This document shows positions 8,397-17,695 of a stretch of 64,000 nucleotides of DNA, in pieces. The notes beneath the pieces are model-generated. The model was not told the origin of the DNA. It saw only the letters and a list, made by a program, of their open reading frames with translations, and ran no database searches. A program made the position numbers and the translations under genes. Positions within the stretch are counted from its first letter, which is position 1, and each line of letters starts with the position of its first letter. This stretch comes from JAKACA01 sp050010115. Lineage in GTDB: Bacteria > Actinomycetota > Acidimicrobiia > Acidimicrobiales > Bog-793. The stretch covers positions 15,615-79,614 of the forward strand of contig JBEKLQ010000005.1 in NCBI GenBank assembly GCA_050010115.1, given 5' to 3'.

Positions 8397-9746
8397 CTAG
8401 TCCTCGAACACCACGGGGAGCTCGATGAGACCTCGCAGGGTGATCCGGTTGCGGAACACCGGCGAGTCGGTCGCGAGCTCGATCGATGAGAAGCGTCGGA
8501 GCATCCGGTCGAACGCCACCTGGCCCTCGGCTCGAGCGAGTGATGCCCCGAGGCAGAAGTGGATGCCGCTGGCGAAGCTCATGGGGGGGCCTTCGTCGCG
8601 CCGCAAGTCGAGGGACTCCGGGTCGGCGAAGTGCTCCGGGTCCCGGTTGGCAGCACCGAGCGCGGTGACGATCTCACCGCCGGCGGGCACGATCACCCCC
8701 CCGAGGTTGACCTCGGAGAACACGTGGCGGCCGTCGAACTGGACCGGGCTGTCGTAACGGAGCAGTTCCTCCACCGCTGCTCGCATGGTGGGGCCTCCGT
8801 GTCCCGTCCCGGAAGCGCCTTCAGCGGCGAGATCCTGGCGGAGCCGGGCGAGTTGCTCCGGGTGTCGGAGCAGAGCGAGCAGGCCGTTGCCGATCAGGTT
8901 CGTCGTCGTCTCGAAGCCGGCTCCGAACAACAAGATCGCCGTCGAGATCAATTCGAGCTCGGTGAGCTTGTCCGAGCCCTCCTCGACCTTGATGAGCTCG
9001 CTCAGCAGATCGTCGCCAGGCTCGGTCCGGCGTACTGCCACGAGAGCACGGAAATATGCCTCGAGCTCGGCCTGGGCCTCGAACGCGGCCTCGATCTCGT
9101 CCTCGGCGATGACGGGCTCGAGCAGCACCGTCGCACGGCTCACGACCTCACGAAACCGCGGCCAGTCACTCGACGGCACGCCGAGCATCCTCGAGATGAC
9201 TGCCACCGGCAGGCGATACGCCAGGGCCTCCATGACGTCGGTGATCTCGCCCGTCGGGATGCGGTCCAGCAGGTCGTCCACGAGCTCGACGATGTGAGGG
9301 CGCAGGCGCTGGACCGTACGAGGTGTGAATGCCTTGCTCACGAGCCCGCGCAACCGGGTGTGATCAGGTGGGTTGAGGAACAGCATGGAGCGCCGGTCGG
9401 AGAGCAGCTCCTCGATCTTCGGGAAGATCTCCAGGTGGCCGAAACGCTCCCGCACCCGCTCCTCCCGGTTCGCCTCCTCCTTACCGAGACGCGGGTCACG
9501 AAGCGCCAGCTGGCACTCCTTGTACCTCGTGCACACGAAGAAACCCAACCCCGACCGGTGCACCGGCGCCGCCTCCCGCAGGGCCCGGTACCGAGCGTAG
9601 GGGTCCTGGCGACCCTCTGGCGTGCCGATCGTCTCGAGGAACAACGCATCGAGCTCCGGGACCTCGGCGGGCCAGGCACTGGCGTCGGAACCGGAGCGCG
9701 TGGAGCCAGCGGGGGGTCGGGCTCTCTCGATCGACGTGTCAGTCAT
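8397..9746 (-). CDS. cytochrome P450
   Basis: 449-residue bacterial class I P450 monooxygenase from the ATG at 9746. The I-helix oxygen-binding motif is GAGFETTTN (about 275-283), the ExxR pair is E327/R330, and the heme loop is FASGIHFCLGASLAR with the thiolate ligand C398; Ala replaces the first Gly of the usual FGxG. Substrate cannot be told from sequence. It is divergent from a winged-helix regulator whose downstream genes include an exporter and a ferredoxin reductase. No ferredoxin gene lies nearby. A TACAGT box about 10 nt before the ATG may be its -10 element. Confidence 0.93.
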   Translation of the reverse strand: MTDTSIERARPPAGSTRSGSDASAWPAEVPELDALFLETIGTPEGRQDPYARYRALREAAPVHRSGLGFFVCTRYKECQLALRDPRLGKEEANREERVRERFGHLEIFPKIEELLSDRRSMLFLNPPDHTRLRGLVSKAFTPRTVQRLRPHIVELVDDLLDRIPTGEITDVMEALAYRLPVAVISRMLGVPSSDWPRFREVVSRATVLLEPVIAEDEIEAAFEAQAELEAYFRALVAVRRTEPGDDLLSELIKVEEGSDKLTELELISTAILLFGAGFETTTNLIGNGLLALLRHPEQLARLRQDLAAEGASGTGHGGPTMRAAVEELLRYDSPVQFDGRHVFSEVNLGGVIVPAGGEIVTALGAANRDPEHFADPESLDLRRDEGPPMSFASGIHFCLGASLARAEGQVAFDRMLRRFSSIELATDSPVFRNRITLRGLIELPVVFED

Positions 9747-9806
9747 CTGCCTGCGAACTGTAGCCGTGGCACCTGTCCCCCAGTGGGCGGACTGGCTTCC
9801 CGGGAC

Positions 9807-9844
9807 TTGACAAGGGAGCTGTCGAGAGATATATTGCGAGAGAT
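9807..9844 (+). promoter_or_regulatory. strong promoter with paired direct-repeat operator
   Basis: TTGACA at 9807-9812, a 17-nt spacer and TATATT at 9830-9835 form a near-consensus housekeeping promoter, rare for this GC content. The 8-mer CGAGAGAT occurs at 9823-9830 and again at 9837-9844, flanking the -10 box and covering the predicted start point. That placement suits a repressor, most simply the regulator encoded just downstream. Confidence 0.7.
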
Positions 9845-9986
9845 GACTCTCAAGAGAAACACTGCGAAGAAGGGACGGCACACCGCACGCCGCCGCCGCT
9901 GGTGGGTGCTCGATGGCGCGTGGCCGCGGCCGTGGCCGTCCGAGACGCAAGGTCCGCTGATTCCGGCGTCCTTGCCGCCGCGATGA
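9843..9986 (+). CDS. 47-codon leaderless upstream ORF
   Basis: ATG at 9843 lies 7 nt after the -10 box TATATT, so the mRNA probably starts at this codon. The frame encodes a 47-residue basic, tryptophan-rich peptide (ARRRRWWVLDGAWPRPWP in the middle) and ends in TGA at 9984-9986, overlapping the regulator ATG by ATGA. It may serve mainly to couple or tune translation of the regulator, or encode a small protein. No family is recognised, and reality as a protein is uncertain. Confidence 0.4.
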   Translation: MTLKRNTAKKGRHTARRRRWWVLDGAWPRPWPSETQGPLIPASLPPR

Positions 9987-10621
9987 GCGAGCCTCACAAA
10001 AAAGAGGCGGACGAAGCCGGATCGCAGGCTGGCGAACGTCGTGCGAGAATTGGCGAGCCCAAGCACTTGACCAGTGCGCGTGAGCTCAGGGCGATCACCC
10101 ATCCGGTGCGGCTGGCCCTGCTCGAAGCGCTCGGGCTGCACGATGCGCTCACTGCTACCGAGGCCGGGGAGTTGATCGGAGAGTCGCCGACGACGTGCTC
10201 ATTCCACCTCCGCCAGCTCGCCAAGTACGGATTCGTCACAGAAGCAGGCGCCGGGCCAGGCCGCCGGAGGCCGTGGAAGCTGGCGGCGATCGACATACGT
10301 CTTTCACCTGCCGATGGGGACCCGGAGATGAACATCGCGGCAGCCTCCCTGGAGCGGATGCTCGTGAGCCGCTGGTTCGACCGATTCTCGAAATGGGAGG
10401 TGGCCCGCAGTCACTACCCCGTTGAGTGGCAGCGCTCGGCCATCGGTATCGAGAGCCTGCTCCATCTGACGCCGGGTGAGCTCGAAGAGCTCAAGTCAGG
10501 GTTCGTCGCCTTGCTCGAGCCCTTCGTTCCCCGCAACCTCGACCCATCGCTCCGGCCAGCAGAGTCGCGGCCAGTCGAGGTGTTGACCTTCGCCTATCCC
10601 TTCGTTGGCGGAGCCGGGTGA
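9983..10621 (+). CDS. winged-helix (ArsR/HTH_20-type) transcriptional regulator
   Basis: 212-residue regulator. Residues about 30-95 form a winged helix: ELRAITHPVRLALLEALGLH, then TATEAGELIGESPTTCSFHL as the recognition region and a GRRRPWKL wing. The C-terminal ~110 residues are helical and may sense a ligand. The ATG at 9983 is chosen because it overlaps the upstream frame and precedes the domain closely. It sits between the P450 and the MFS/reductase genes, and the direct repeats in its promoter are a likely autoregulatory site. It overlaps the MFS start by 4 nt. Confidence 0.8.
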   Translation: MSEPHKKEADEAGSQAGERRARIGEPKHLTSARELRAITHPVRLALLEALGLHDALTATEAGELIGESPTTCSFHLRQLAKYGFVTEAGAGPGRRRPWKLAAIDIRLSPADGDPEMNIAAASLERMLVSRWFDRFSKWEVARSHYPVEWQRSAIGIESLLHLTPGELEELKSGFVALLEPFVPRNLDPSLRPAESRPVEVLTFAYPFVGGAG

Positions 10622-11955
10622 AGCGTCTGCTCGCCAGCCGCAACGCCCGCCTGTACCTGAGCGGGCAGGTCTTCTCGCTGTTCGGCGACGTCGCCCTCTG
10701 GCTGGCGATGGGCATATGGGTGAAGGAGCTCACCGGCAGCTCGGGCGAGGCCGGCCTCACGTTCTTCTTCTTCGGCTTGGCAACGCTGCTGGCGCCCCTC
10801 GCCGGCCTCATCGTCGATCGGGTACGACGGCGCCCGCTCCTCATCGCCGCCAACCTGACCGGGGCGGTGATCGTCCTCGGCCTCCTCGGCGTGCACGACC
10901 GCCGTCAGGTCTGGCTGATCTGGCTCGTCATGTTCTTGTACGGGACGGTGTACGCGTTCCTCAGCTCCGCGCAGTCCGCGCTCCTGGTCACGATGCTCCA
11001 CGAGGACCAGCTGGCGGACGCCAACGGGTTCTTGCAGACCGCCCGTGAGGGGCTCAGGCTCGTCGGGCCGTTGACGGGGGCCGGGCTGTTCGCCGCCTTC
11101 GGCGGAGCGACGGTGGCGATCATGGACTCGGCCACGTTCGTCATCGCGGCGGCTGCGCTCTCCCTCGTCCACTTGACGGAGGAAAAGCCCGTCCCGACTG
11201 AGCAGCACTGGTTTGCCGAGGTCACGGCGGGAGTCACGCACCTGTGGCGCACGATCGTGCTGCGCCAGTTCGTCGTGGCCGTGGCGATCGCGTGCCTGGT
11301 GTTCGGAATGTTCGAGTCCATCGCCTTCGCCGTCGTCGGCCAGGGTCTTCACCGGCCCCCCACGTTCCTCGGGGTCGTCATCGCTGTGCAGGGGATCGGT
11401 GCCGTCGTCGGCGGGGTGCTGTCGGCGCGGCTGATCAAACGCTTCGGCGAGGGTCCGGTCGGCGGCATCGGGTTGGTGGCGGCCGCCGTCGGATCCGTGC
11501 TCTTCCTGGTCGGTGGCCTGCCGGCGGTGTTCGCAGGTGCCATCGTGCTCGGCGCCAGCCTGCCCCCGATCATCGTCGCCTTTATGACCTCGCTGCAGCG
11601 ACGGACGCCGATGGAGCTGCAGGGCCGCACGTCGTCCGCCGCCGACACGCTCACGTCGGTGCCGCAGACGATCTCGATCGCCGTCGGGGCGATCCTCGTC
11701 AGCATCGTGGACTACCGGTACCTGCTCGCTGCCATCGCAGTGGTCGTCCTGCTGGCGGCCGTCTACCTCCTGACGCGGCGCGAGCAGTGGGAGCGGCTCC
11801 CGCTGGCAGCAGCGGTACCGGTGCTCGGCGAGGCGGTGTTGGAGCTCGCGAGCGACTCGGAGCTTTTCGCACCGGGTGGATCGGCGGCTACGTTCGAGTC
11901 GTTGGGCGAGAGCGTGTCGCCCGGAGAGACGACAGAGACCACAGAGATGGGGTAA
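10618..11955 (+). CDS. MFS transporter
   Basis: 445-residue major facilitator, MFS_3/enterobactin-exporter-like, with about 12 hydrophobic helices. Family motifs: SRNARLYLSGQVFSLFGD at the N-terminus and the loop 2-3 motif GLIVDRVRRRPLL. The C-terminal ~45 residues are acidic and Ser/Thr-rich. GTG start overlapping the regulator stop. Likely an exporter of a substrate or product related to the adjacent P450/regulator, by context only. Confidence 0.85.
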   Translation: MKRLLASRNARLYLSGQVFSLFGDVALWLAMGIWVKELTGSSGEAGLTFFFFGLATLLAPLAGLIVDRVRRRPLLIAANLTGAVIVLGLLGVHDRRQVWLIWLVMFLYGTVYAFLSSAQSALLVTMLHEDQLADANGFLQTAREGLRLVGPLTGAGLFAAFGGATVAIMDSATFVIAAAALSLVHLTEEKPVPTEQHWFAEVTAGVTHLWRTIVLRQFVVAVAIACLVFGMFESIAFAVVGQGLHRPPTFLGVVIAVQGIGAVVGGVLSARLIKRFGEGPVGGIGLVAAAVGSVLFLVGGLPAVFAGAIVLGASLPPIIVAFMTSLQRRTPMELQGRTSSAADTLTSVPQTISIAVGAILVSIVDYRYLLAAIAVVVLLAAVYLLTRREQWERLPLAAAVPVLGEAVLELASDSELFAPGGSAATFESLGESVSPGETTETTEMG

Positions 11956-11960
11956 CCCGA

Positions 11961-13292
11961 ATGCCGTCACGATCCATCGCCGTCGTCGGTGCGGGGCTGG
12001 CAGGGATGCGGGCATGTGAGGGGTTACGGGCTCGAGGCTTCGACGGCCGGATCACGCTGATCGGCGATGAGCCGCACGCGCCGTACGACCGGCCGCCGCT
12101 GTCGAAGCAGTTTCTCGCCGGTGAGTGGGGGATTGACCGGGTCATGCTGCAGACGAGCGACCAGCTCGGCGCGTTGGAGCTCGACCTCCGTCTCGGTCCG
12201 CCTCACCGTGCCATTGGGCTCGATCTCGGGGAGCGCCGCCTCTCGCTCGCTGGTGGCGCTGTCGTCGCCTTCGACGGCCTCGTGGTGGCCACCGGATCAC
12301 ACGCGCGCCGGCTTCCGGGCATCAGCGACCTGCGCGGGACCCACGTGCTCCGGACGCTCGACGATGCCATCGCGTTGCGCGACGGGCTCTCCCGACCCGG
12401 CGTCCACCTCGGGCTGGCGGGCGCCGGGTTCATCGGGCTCGAGGTGGCGGCCACCGCCCGCAGGCTTGGCGCGGAGGTGACCATCGTCGAGCCGCTGGAC
12501 GTTCCGCTCGGGCGGGTGCTCGGTCCGGTGGCCGGCCGGGCGTGCGAGGCCATGCACCGGGACGAGGGCGTCCGGTTCCACCTCGAGACGACTATTGAAT
12601 CCGCCGAGGTGTCCGAGCACGCACCTGTCTCGGCCGGCGGCGCCGCCAGCGCCGCTACCGACTCTGGCCCGATCCGCTGCCGCCTGTCCGACGGCACGAC
12701 GCTCGAGGTCGACGCTCTTCTCGTTGGCATCGGAGCGGCGCCGTCGGTGGAATGGCTCCACGGCTCGGGCCTACGGGCTGACTCGGACGGCGTGCGTTGC
12801 GACGAGTCGCTCGTAACGGCGCCCGGCGTCGTCGTCGCCGGCGACGTCGCGCGCTGGCCGCTGCGAGGCGCCGGCGGGATGCGTCCGGCCACCCCCGGGC
12901 CTGCTGGTGCTGCGGACGAAACGGTCCGGGTGGAGCACCGCACGAACGCCGCCGAGCAGGGTGACGTGGCCGCAGCGAGCCTGCTGACCAATCTCGGATG
13001 GCTCGTCGCGCCCTCCGCTGATGCCGCTGAGGGCCCGCCGGCGTATCTCGTGCCCTACGTCTGGTCTGACCAGTTCGACGTGAAGATCCAAGTGCTCGGC
13101 CTACCCCGGCCGGACGACGAGGTGGTCGTGGTTGACGGGGACCTGGCGGAGCGTCGGTTTGTGCTCCTGCATGGTCGCGGGGGGCGGCTGGAGGCGGTGG
13201 TGGGTTTCCGGAGGCCGCGGATAGTCATGTCGCTCCGGCCTCTCCTGGAGCGTCGGGCCACGCTCGAGGAGGCCATCGCGCACGTCGGCTGA
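11961..13292 (+). CDS. FAD-dependent ferredoxin reductase
   Basis: 443-residue NAD(P)H:ferredoxin (rhodocoxin/putidaredoxin-type) reductase. The N-terminal FAD motif is AVVGAGLAGMRACEGLR; the substrate loop has DEPHAPYDRPPLSKQFL; the NAD(P) motif is GLAGAGFIGLEVAATARRLG; GVVVAGDVARWP marks the second FAD contact. The C-terminal reductase domain ends with the usual R-x-x-LEEAI. It follows the MFS gene by 5 nt and is a plausible electron source for the nearby P450 via a ferredoxin encoded elsewhere. A ~20-residue Ala/Gly insertion interrupts the region near residue 225. Confidence 0.88.
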   Translation: MPSRSIAVVGAGLAGMRACEGLRARGFDGRITLIGDEPHAPYDRPPLSKQFLAGEWGIDRVMLQTSDQLGALELDLRLGPPHRAIGLDLGERRLSLAGGAVVAFDGLVVATGSHARRLPGISDLRGTHVLRTLDDAIALRDGLSRPGVHLGLAGAGFIGLEVAATARRLGAEVTIVEPLDVPLGRVLGPVAGRACEAMHRDEGVRFHLETTIESAEVSEHAPVSAGGAASAATDSGPIRCRLSDGTTLEVDALLVGIGAAPSVEWLHGSGLRADSDGVRCDESLVTAPGVVVAGDVARWPLRGAGGMRPATPGPAGAADETVRVEHRTNAAEQGDVAAASLLTNLGWLVAPSADAAEGPPAYLVPYVWSDQFDVKIQVLGLPRPDDEVVVVDGDLAERRFVLLHGRGGRLEAVVGFRRPRIVMSLRPLLERRATLEEAIAHVG

Positions 13293-13335
13293 CTCGCGTG
13301 CAGCATGCCCGCTCTGCAGTCGAGGGTGCCGCGAG

Positions 13336-15591
13336 CTAGCCCGCAGGCGTCGACGGCACGATCCGCCCGCCGCTCGCGGCCGCACGACCCGGCCCGCCGC
13401 TCCGTCCCAATGCCGAGCGGAGCGAGTTCACGGTCGCCTCGGCGGAAGCACGCTCGTCGGCCGACGGCTCCCGGCCGGCGTACGCTGCGGCCGAGATCAC
13501 CTCGACGACCCGGCGCAGGTCGTCTGCTCGAACGGCATGGGTGGCTTGGCTCAGCCGGCCCGAATACTCCGTCAGCGTCTCGGCCGGTTGGCGAGCGATA
13601 CCGGAGCGAGCGCCGGCCCGTTCGAGGCGCAGAGCCAGGCGACCGGCCCACGTCGGGGGCAAGGCACGCCTGCGCCGGATCACGTAGCGGCGGGCGAAGA
13701 CCGCTGCAGCGAGGCCGCCTGCCGAACCGATCGGCAACCAGGGCAGGCCCGCCAGCAGGTGACCGAGGTCCGACAGCAGCACAGCGCCCGGGTCGGCCGG
13801 CGCGAGCGGCACGTAGGCCGTGGGGTCGAAGCTCTGCCACCCTTGCCCGGGGAAGAAGACCTGTACCCAAGCGTGCGCGTCCTTGGCCTGGATCTCGTAC
13901 AGATCGCTCAACGGGTCGAACGGACCTGGCACGTATCCGGTCGCCTCCCGGGACGGGACACCGAGCGAGCGCAGCATCACGGCGAGCGCCGTCGAGATCT
14001 GCTCGCAGTAACCGACCCGGCTGCCGAAGAGGAACTGGTTCACGGCGTCTTGGCCGGGCAGCAGTGGCGGGATGTTGGTCGAGTACTCGGTATGGGCGCC
14101 GATCCACGTCTCGAGCGCCTGGATCTCGCCGACGAGCGTGGTCGAGTGCGCTTTGGCCACGATCGAGTGGGCGAGTGCTCTCACCCTCGCATACGGGTTC
14201 GGCGACGGCAGCTCCAGGTCGGCGGCGAATGTCCTGCGAAGGTACGGGCTGTCGAACACGCTAGCCGGCACGTCGCGGAGCTCCGATGGCGTCACCTCGG
14301 TGTCCTGTGAGATGACGGTGTACACGGTGCCAGGTGTCATCGCGACGGTCGAACGGACCGAGTTGTCGCAGCCGAACACAAGACTGTGGTCGGGGAAGTA
14401 GATCTGCGTCGGCACCGAAGTGGCGAACAAGACGTTAGGGAGCGGCTGCAGCACGTAGAAGGTCTGGACGTTCGGTTGGCCGCCGAGGTCGAGGCTGCTC
14501 CGGACTACCGGTGTGCCGCCGCCGTCCGGGGTCGTCGGCACCTGGAACGGTGATCCGGTGTCCTCCTCGGTGACCGGGCAGGCCTTCGGGTTGGTCCAGC
14601 TCTGGCCGTCCCACGACGAGTACGTCAGCCCCAGGAAGTATCCGGGCACGTCCGCACGCACTCTCATCACGACTTCGTTGCCGAGTGTCCCCCGGTCGGC
14701 GGTGTCGAGCGGTCCGTCCATCCCGACGAAGCCACCGATCCCGATCTGCCCACCCGGCCGCCCCGCTTGGGCGGGCTCGGTCGGGTTGCCACTGCCTTGC
14801 GTCAGGCCTCCTCCTGACGGCAGCGCCAGGTAGGACGTCAGTGAGCTCGGGAGCGTGATCTCCTGCGAGGCTCGCGGTGGCGGGAGCACCAACTCGAGCA
14901 TGACGGCCACGACGAGGATGATGACGGTCGCTCCGAGAAGGCCGACCGCCGGCAATCGCCCTTGGCCGCCCGACATCGATCGCCACGAGCAGCCGAGGGC
15001 GATCATCGACGTGACCAGCCACACGGCGACGAACGCGAGAAACTCGCCCGACACCGCCTGCGCTGCCGCCACCGTCACCAGGGCTGCGGCGGCGGCAACG
15101 GAGAAGAGCAGGTCGCGACGGGCCGGAACGTCGAAGGCGTGCACGACCTGGACCCACGTGAACAAGCCAGCGAGCGGCACCTCGATCGAGCTCAACTCAC
15201 CGGTGCGGGCGGCGCCGAACACCTGCGACACGAATTGGCCGAAGACGAAGATGACCGCGAGAGCGAGGAGGATCTTCACCCACTGCCACGGGCGTCGCCG
15301 CGTGGCGGCGGAGAACACCATCCCGACCGAGATCGCCGTAGCCGCCACCAGTGCTGAGGCGACGGACAGCTCGCCCACCGAGGTGCAGGCAAAGACTCCC
15401 GTCAGGACGGCTACGAGTGTGGCGCAGCGAAACAGCAAGGAATGCTCGGGCGCCTGCGGCGCGTTGGCCCTGCGCACCATCTCAACCAACCCGGTGCGCT
15501 CGTCACCACCGGCTGCGGTGGCCGGGCGCGCTTGGCGCACCATGCTTGCGTGGCCGCCTGCCCCAGGCTGCACGCCGGGTTCTTCGGTCAT
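13336..15591 (-). CDS. transglutaminase-like membrane protein (DUF3488/TgpA type)
   Basis: 751-residue protein. About six membrane helices occupy residues 40-230, followed by a large external region with a transglutaminase core whose Cys-His-Asp triad is visible in GSRVGYCEQISTAL, DAHAWVQVFFPG and QSFDPTAYV. One more helix near residue 610 is followed by a cytoplasmic DUF4129-like tail. Such proteins usually sit with MoxR and DUF58 genes, as here. The substrate is unknown; a role in cell-surface protein processing is inferred. Its start overlaps the DUF58 stop (ATGA). Confidence 0.85.
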   Translation of the reverse strand: MTEEPGVQPGAGGHASMVRQARPATAAGGDERTGLVEMVRRANAPQAPEHSLLFRCATLVAVLTGVFACTSVGELSVASALVAATAISVGMVFSAATRRRPWQWVKILLALAVIFVFGQFVSQVFGAARTGELSSIEVPLAGLFTWVQVVHAFDVPARRDLLFSVAAAAALVTVAAAQAVSGEFLAFVAVWLVTSMIALGCSWRSMSGGQGRLPAVGLLGATVIILVVAVMLELVLPPPRASQEITLPSSLTSYLALPSGGGLTQGSGNPTEPAQAGRPGGQIGIGGFVGMDGPLDTADRGTLGNEVVMRVRADVPGYFLGLTYSSWDGQSWTNPKACPVTEEDTGSPFQVPTTPDGGGTPVVRSSLDLGGQPNVQTFYVLQPLPNVLFATSVPTQIYFPDHSLVFGCDNSVRSTVAMTPGTVYTVISQDTEVTPSELRDVPASVFDSPYLRRTFAADLELPSPNPYARVRALAHSIVAKAHSTTLVGEIQALETWIGAHTEYSTNIPPLLPGQDAVNQFLFGSRVGYCEQISTALAVMLRSLGVPSREATGYVPGPFDPLSDLYEIQAKDAHAWVQVFFPGQGWQSFDPTAYVPLAPADPGAVLLSDLGHLLAGLPWLPIGSAGGLAAAVFARRYVIRRRRALPPTWAGRLALRLERAGARSGIARQPAETLTEYSGRLSQATHAVRADDLRRVVEVISAAAYAGREPSADERASAEATVNSLRSALGRSGGPGRAAASGGRIVPSTPAG

Positions 15592-16502
15592 CGTTGCCGC
15601 ATCGGCGGTGAGATCAGGTCTGCGTACGGGTTGGTCCCGGCGCGAGCCAGGCGGCGCCCAGCCTGCCGCCGGTCGGTGACGGGCGCGGCCACGCGAGCTC
15701 CGTGCTCGATGGTCTCGAGCACCACGCGCTTGCCGTTGGCGAGCAGATCGATCACGGCACCCATTGCGTCGGACGCCTGGCGTTCGGCGGCGGCTGGATC
15801 CTCCGACAGCTCCGCGATCACCCGCACCGGGCTGTCAGGTTGCTGCTCGGTCTCGCGGACCATCAGCGAGGCGGTGTGCGCGGTGGCGCGCCAGTGCACG
15901 CGCCGCCGGCTGTCACCGTGGCGGTACGCCCGGACACCGCGCAAGTCGCCCGTGAGCGCGAGTACGGGACGACCTCGCCCTTCGTCCTCTCTCCCATCCT
16001 CCGAGCCGAAGACCACGCCTTGGCCATAGGTTGGGGCGACCTCGATCAATGTTGGCAGTAGGACGACACGATCAACGGACCACCACAGCAGCCCGAGGGG
16101 AGCAGCCGTCCCCAGCCGTAGCCGGACGGCGGTCAGCACACCGCGGGTCGGTGGTGTGATGGTGAGCTCGCGAGCTTCGGTAGCCGGCACGACGGTCGCA
16201 GCACCGCCCGGTCGCCTCGCAGCACAGCGCAAGGGATGGTTCGCCACGACGCTGATCGTGAACGGTTCACCCGAGTTCGCATCTCGGGGGCATTCGACGC
16301 AGGTGACTGTCAAGCGACGCGCCAACACCGCCGGCCCGACCATCCCCACTGCGGCCAGCCCGGTGGTCACGGCACCCATCGCTTGAACCCATCCTGAGCC
16401 GCTCGCGTGGGCGACCGCGGCGAATGCCACCAGCAAGAACAGCGCGGCCGCGACCGGGCCGAAGAATCGCTCGGGACGGGCCCGCCGGCGGTGCTGGCTC
16501 AT
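15588..16502 (-). CDS. DUF58 domain protein
   Basis: 304-residue protein with two N-terminal membrane helices (about 12-50) and a DUF58 domain in which GDLRGVRAYRHGDSRRRVHW is the hallmark. This VWA-related family always accompanies MoxR ATPases and is thought to act as their partner. It lies between moxR (15 nt) and the transglutaminase gene (ATGA overlap). Confidence 0.88.
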   Translation of the reverse strand: MSQHRRRARPERFFGPVAAALFLLVAFAAVAHASGSGWVQAMGAVTTGLAAVGMVGPAVLARRLTVTCVECPRDANSGEPFTISVVANHPLRCAARRPGGAATVVPATEARELTITPPTRGVLTAVRLRLGTAAPLGLLWWSVDRVVLLPTLIEVAPTYGQGVVFGSEDGREDEGRGRPVLALTGDLRGVRAYRHGDSRRRVHWRATAHTASLMVRETEQQPDSPVRVIAELSEDPAAAERQASDAMGAVIDLLANGKRVVLETIEHGARVAAPVTDRRQAGRRLARAGTNPYADLISPPMRQR

Positions 16503-16516
16503 GCGCGCCGGGGCTG

Positions 16517-17581
16517 TTATGGCCTGGGCCCTGGGACCGAATCGAGGAGGCGCCGCACGATGGCGGCTCCCGCCTCGAGGACGCCTGCACCGCTGGCCTC
16601 GGTCACGAGCCGGTGGGCCAGCACGGGCACGGCGACTGCCTTCACGTCGTCGGGGAGCACGTAGGTGCGCCCCCGCACGACGGCATTGGCGCGAGCGGCT
16701 GCGAGGAGGCCGATGGCTGCTCTGGGGCTTGCGCCGAGTCGAACTCCGGCAGCTTGCCGGCTCGCCCGCACGATGGCGACGGCATAGCCGGCGACCTCGT
16801 CCGACACCGACAGCTCAGAGACCACGTCTTGGATCTCACGCAACAGTTCGGGTGAGCAGACCGGCCTCAGGTCGGCTAGCCGGGGCTGGGCACCGCGCGT
16901 CATCGCCAGCGCCGTCTCGGTCGCGACGTCCGGGTAGCCGAGGCGGGTCGCCATGAGGAACCGGTCCATCTGGCTCTCCACGAGCGGGTACGTCCCCGCT
17001 TGGTCGACGGGGTTCTGGGTGGCGAGCACGAGATGGGGATGGGGGAGCGGCCACGACTCGCCGTCGACGCTCACCTGCTGCTCCTCCATGGCTTCGAGCA
17101 ACGCAGCTTGGCTGCGAGGCGGCGTGCGGTTCAGCTCGTCGAACAGCACGACGTGGGCGAACACCGGCCCGGGACGGAACTCCCATTCGTCGGTCGCCTG
17201 GTTGAACACACTCACGCCGGTGATGTCCGACGGCAGCAGGTCCGGGTGTCCCTGGATGCGGGCCAGGCGAGCACCGATCGACACGGCAACTGCCTTCGCG
17301 AGCATGGTCTTGCCGACGCCCGGGACATCGTCGATCAACAAGTGCCCGCCCACGATCACCGACGTCGTGGCGATGGCACAGGCGTATGGCGTCCCCATGA
17401 CCACGCTCGACACGTTCGCGTACAGCGCCGCCGCCACTCGGACGGCGTCCGCCGCGGTCGCGCGGCCGTTCGACGACGCCGGCGCCGGCGGATCCGGCGG
17501 CGACCCGAGAGGCCGCGCCGCCGCTGTAGCCACAGCGGGAGCGGGTGCCCCCACCATGGACACGGTGTCCTCACTTGTCAC
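16517..17581 (-). CDS. MoxR family AAA+ ATPase
   Basis: About 354 residues from a GTG at 17581, which has a GAGAGGG site upstream; an ATG at 17557 is possible. Walker A is DDVPGVGKTMLAKA, Walker B VVLFDELNRTPPRSQ, and sensor 1 LVLATQNPVDQAGTYPL. The lid domain carries GASPRAAIGLLAAARA. MoxR proteins are chaperone-like ATPases that act with VWA/DUF58 proteins. It follows the FGGY kinase by 114 nt and could be read from the same transcript. Confidence 0.9.
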   Translation of the reverse strand: MTSEDTVSMVGAPAPAVATAAARPLGSPPDPPAPASSNGRATAADAVRVAAALYANVSSVVMGTPYACAIATTSVIVGGHLLIDDVPGVGKTMLAKAVAVSIGARLARIQGHPDLLPSDITGVSVFNQATDEWEFRPGPVFAHVVLFDELNRTPPRSQAALLEAMEEQQVSVDGESWPLPHPHLVLATQNPVDQAGTYPLVESQMDRFLMATRLGYPDVATETALAMTRGAQPRLADLRPVCSPELLREIQDVVSELSVSDEVAGYAVAIVRASRQAAGVRLGASPRAAIGLLAAARANAVVRGRTYVLPDDVKAVAVPVLAHRLVTEASGAGVLEAGAAIVRRLLDSVPGPRP

Positions 17582-17695
17582 GGTGCCGCATCCCTCTCGA
17601 TCGTCCGCCAGCTCCTCTGCTCCCGTGGGCGAGCAGCCCCTTGAGCGTACCGGCGATCCGGGCAGCACTCTGGCGCGACCAGTCGCGGGGATAGG

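Noticed and set aside
8559..9842. Long plus-strand frame antisense to the P450 gene
   Set aside because: Shadow of the P450; only its last 47 codons, beyond the P450 and after a promoter, are considered.
13293..13335. Terminator between convergent reductase and transglutaminase genes
   Set aside because: No convincing stem in the 43-bp gap.
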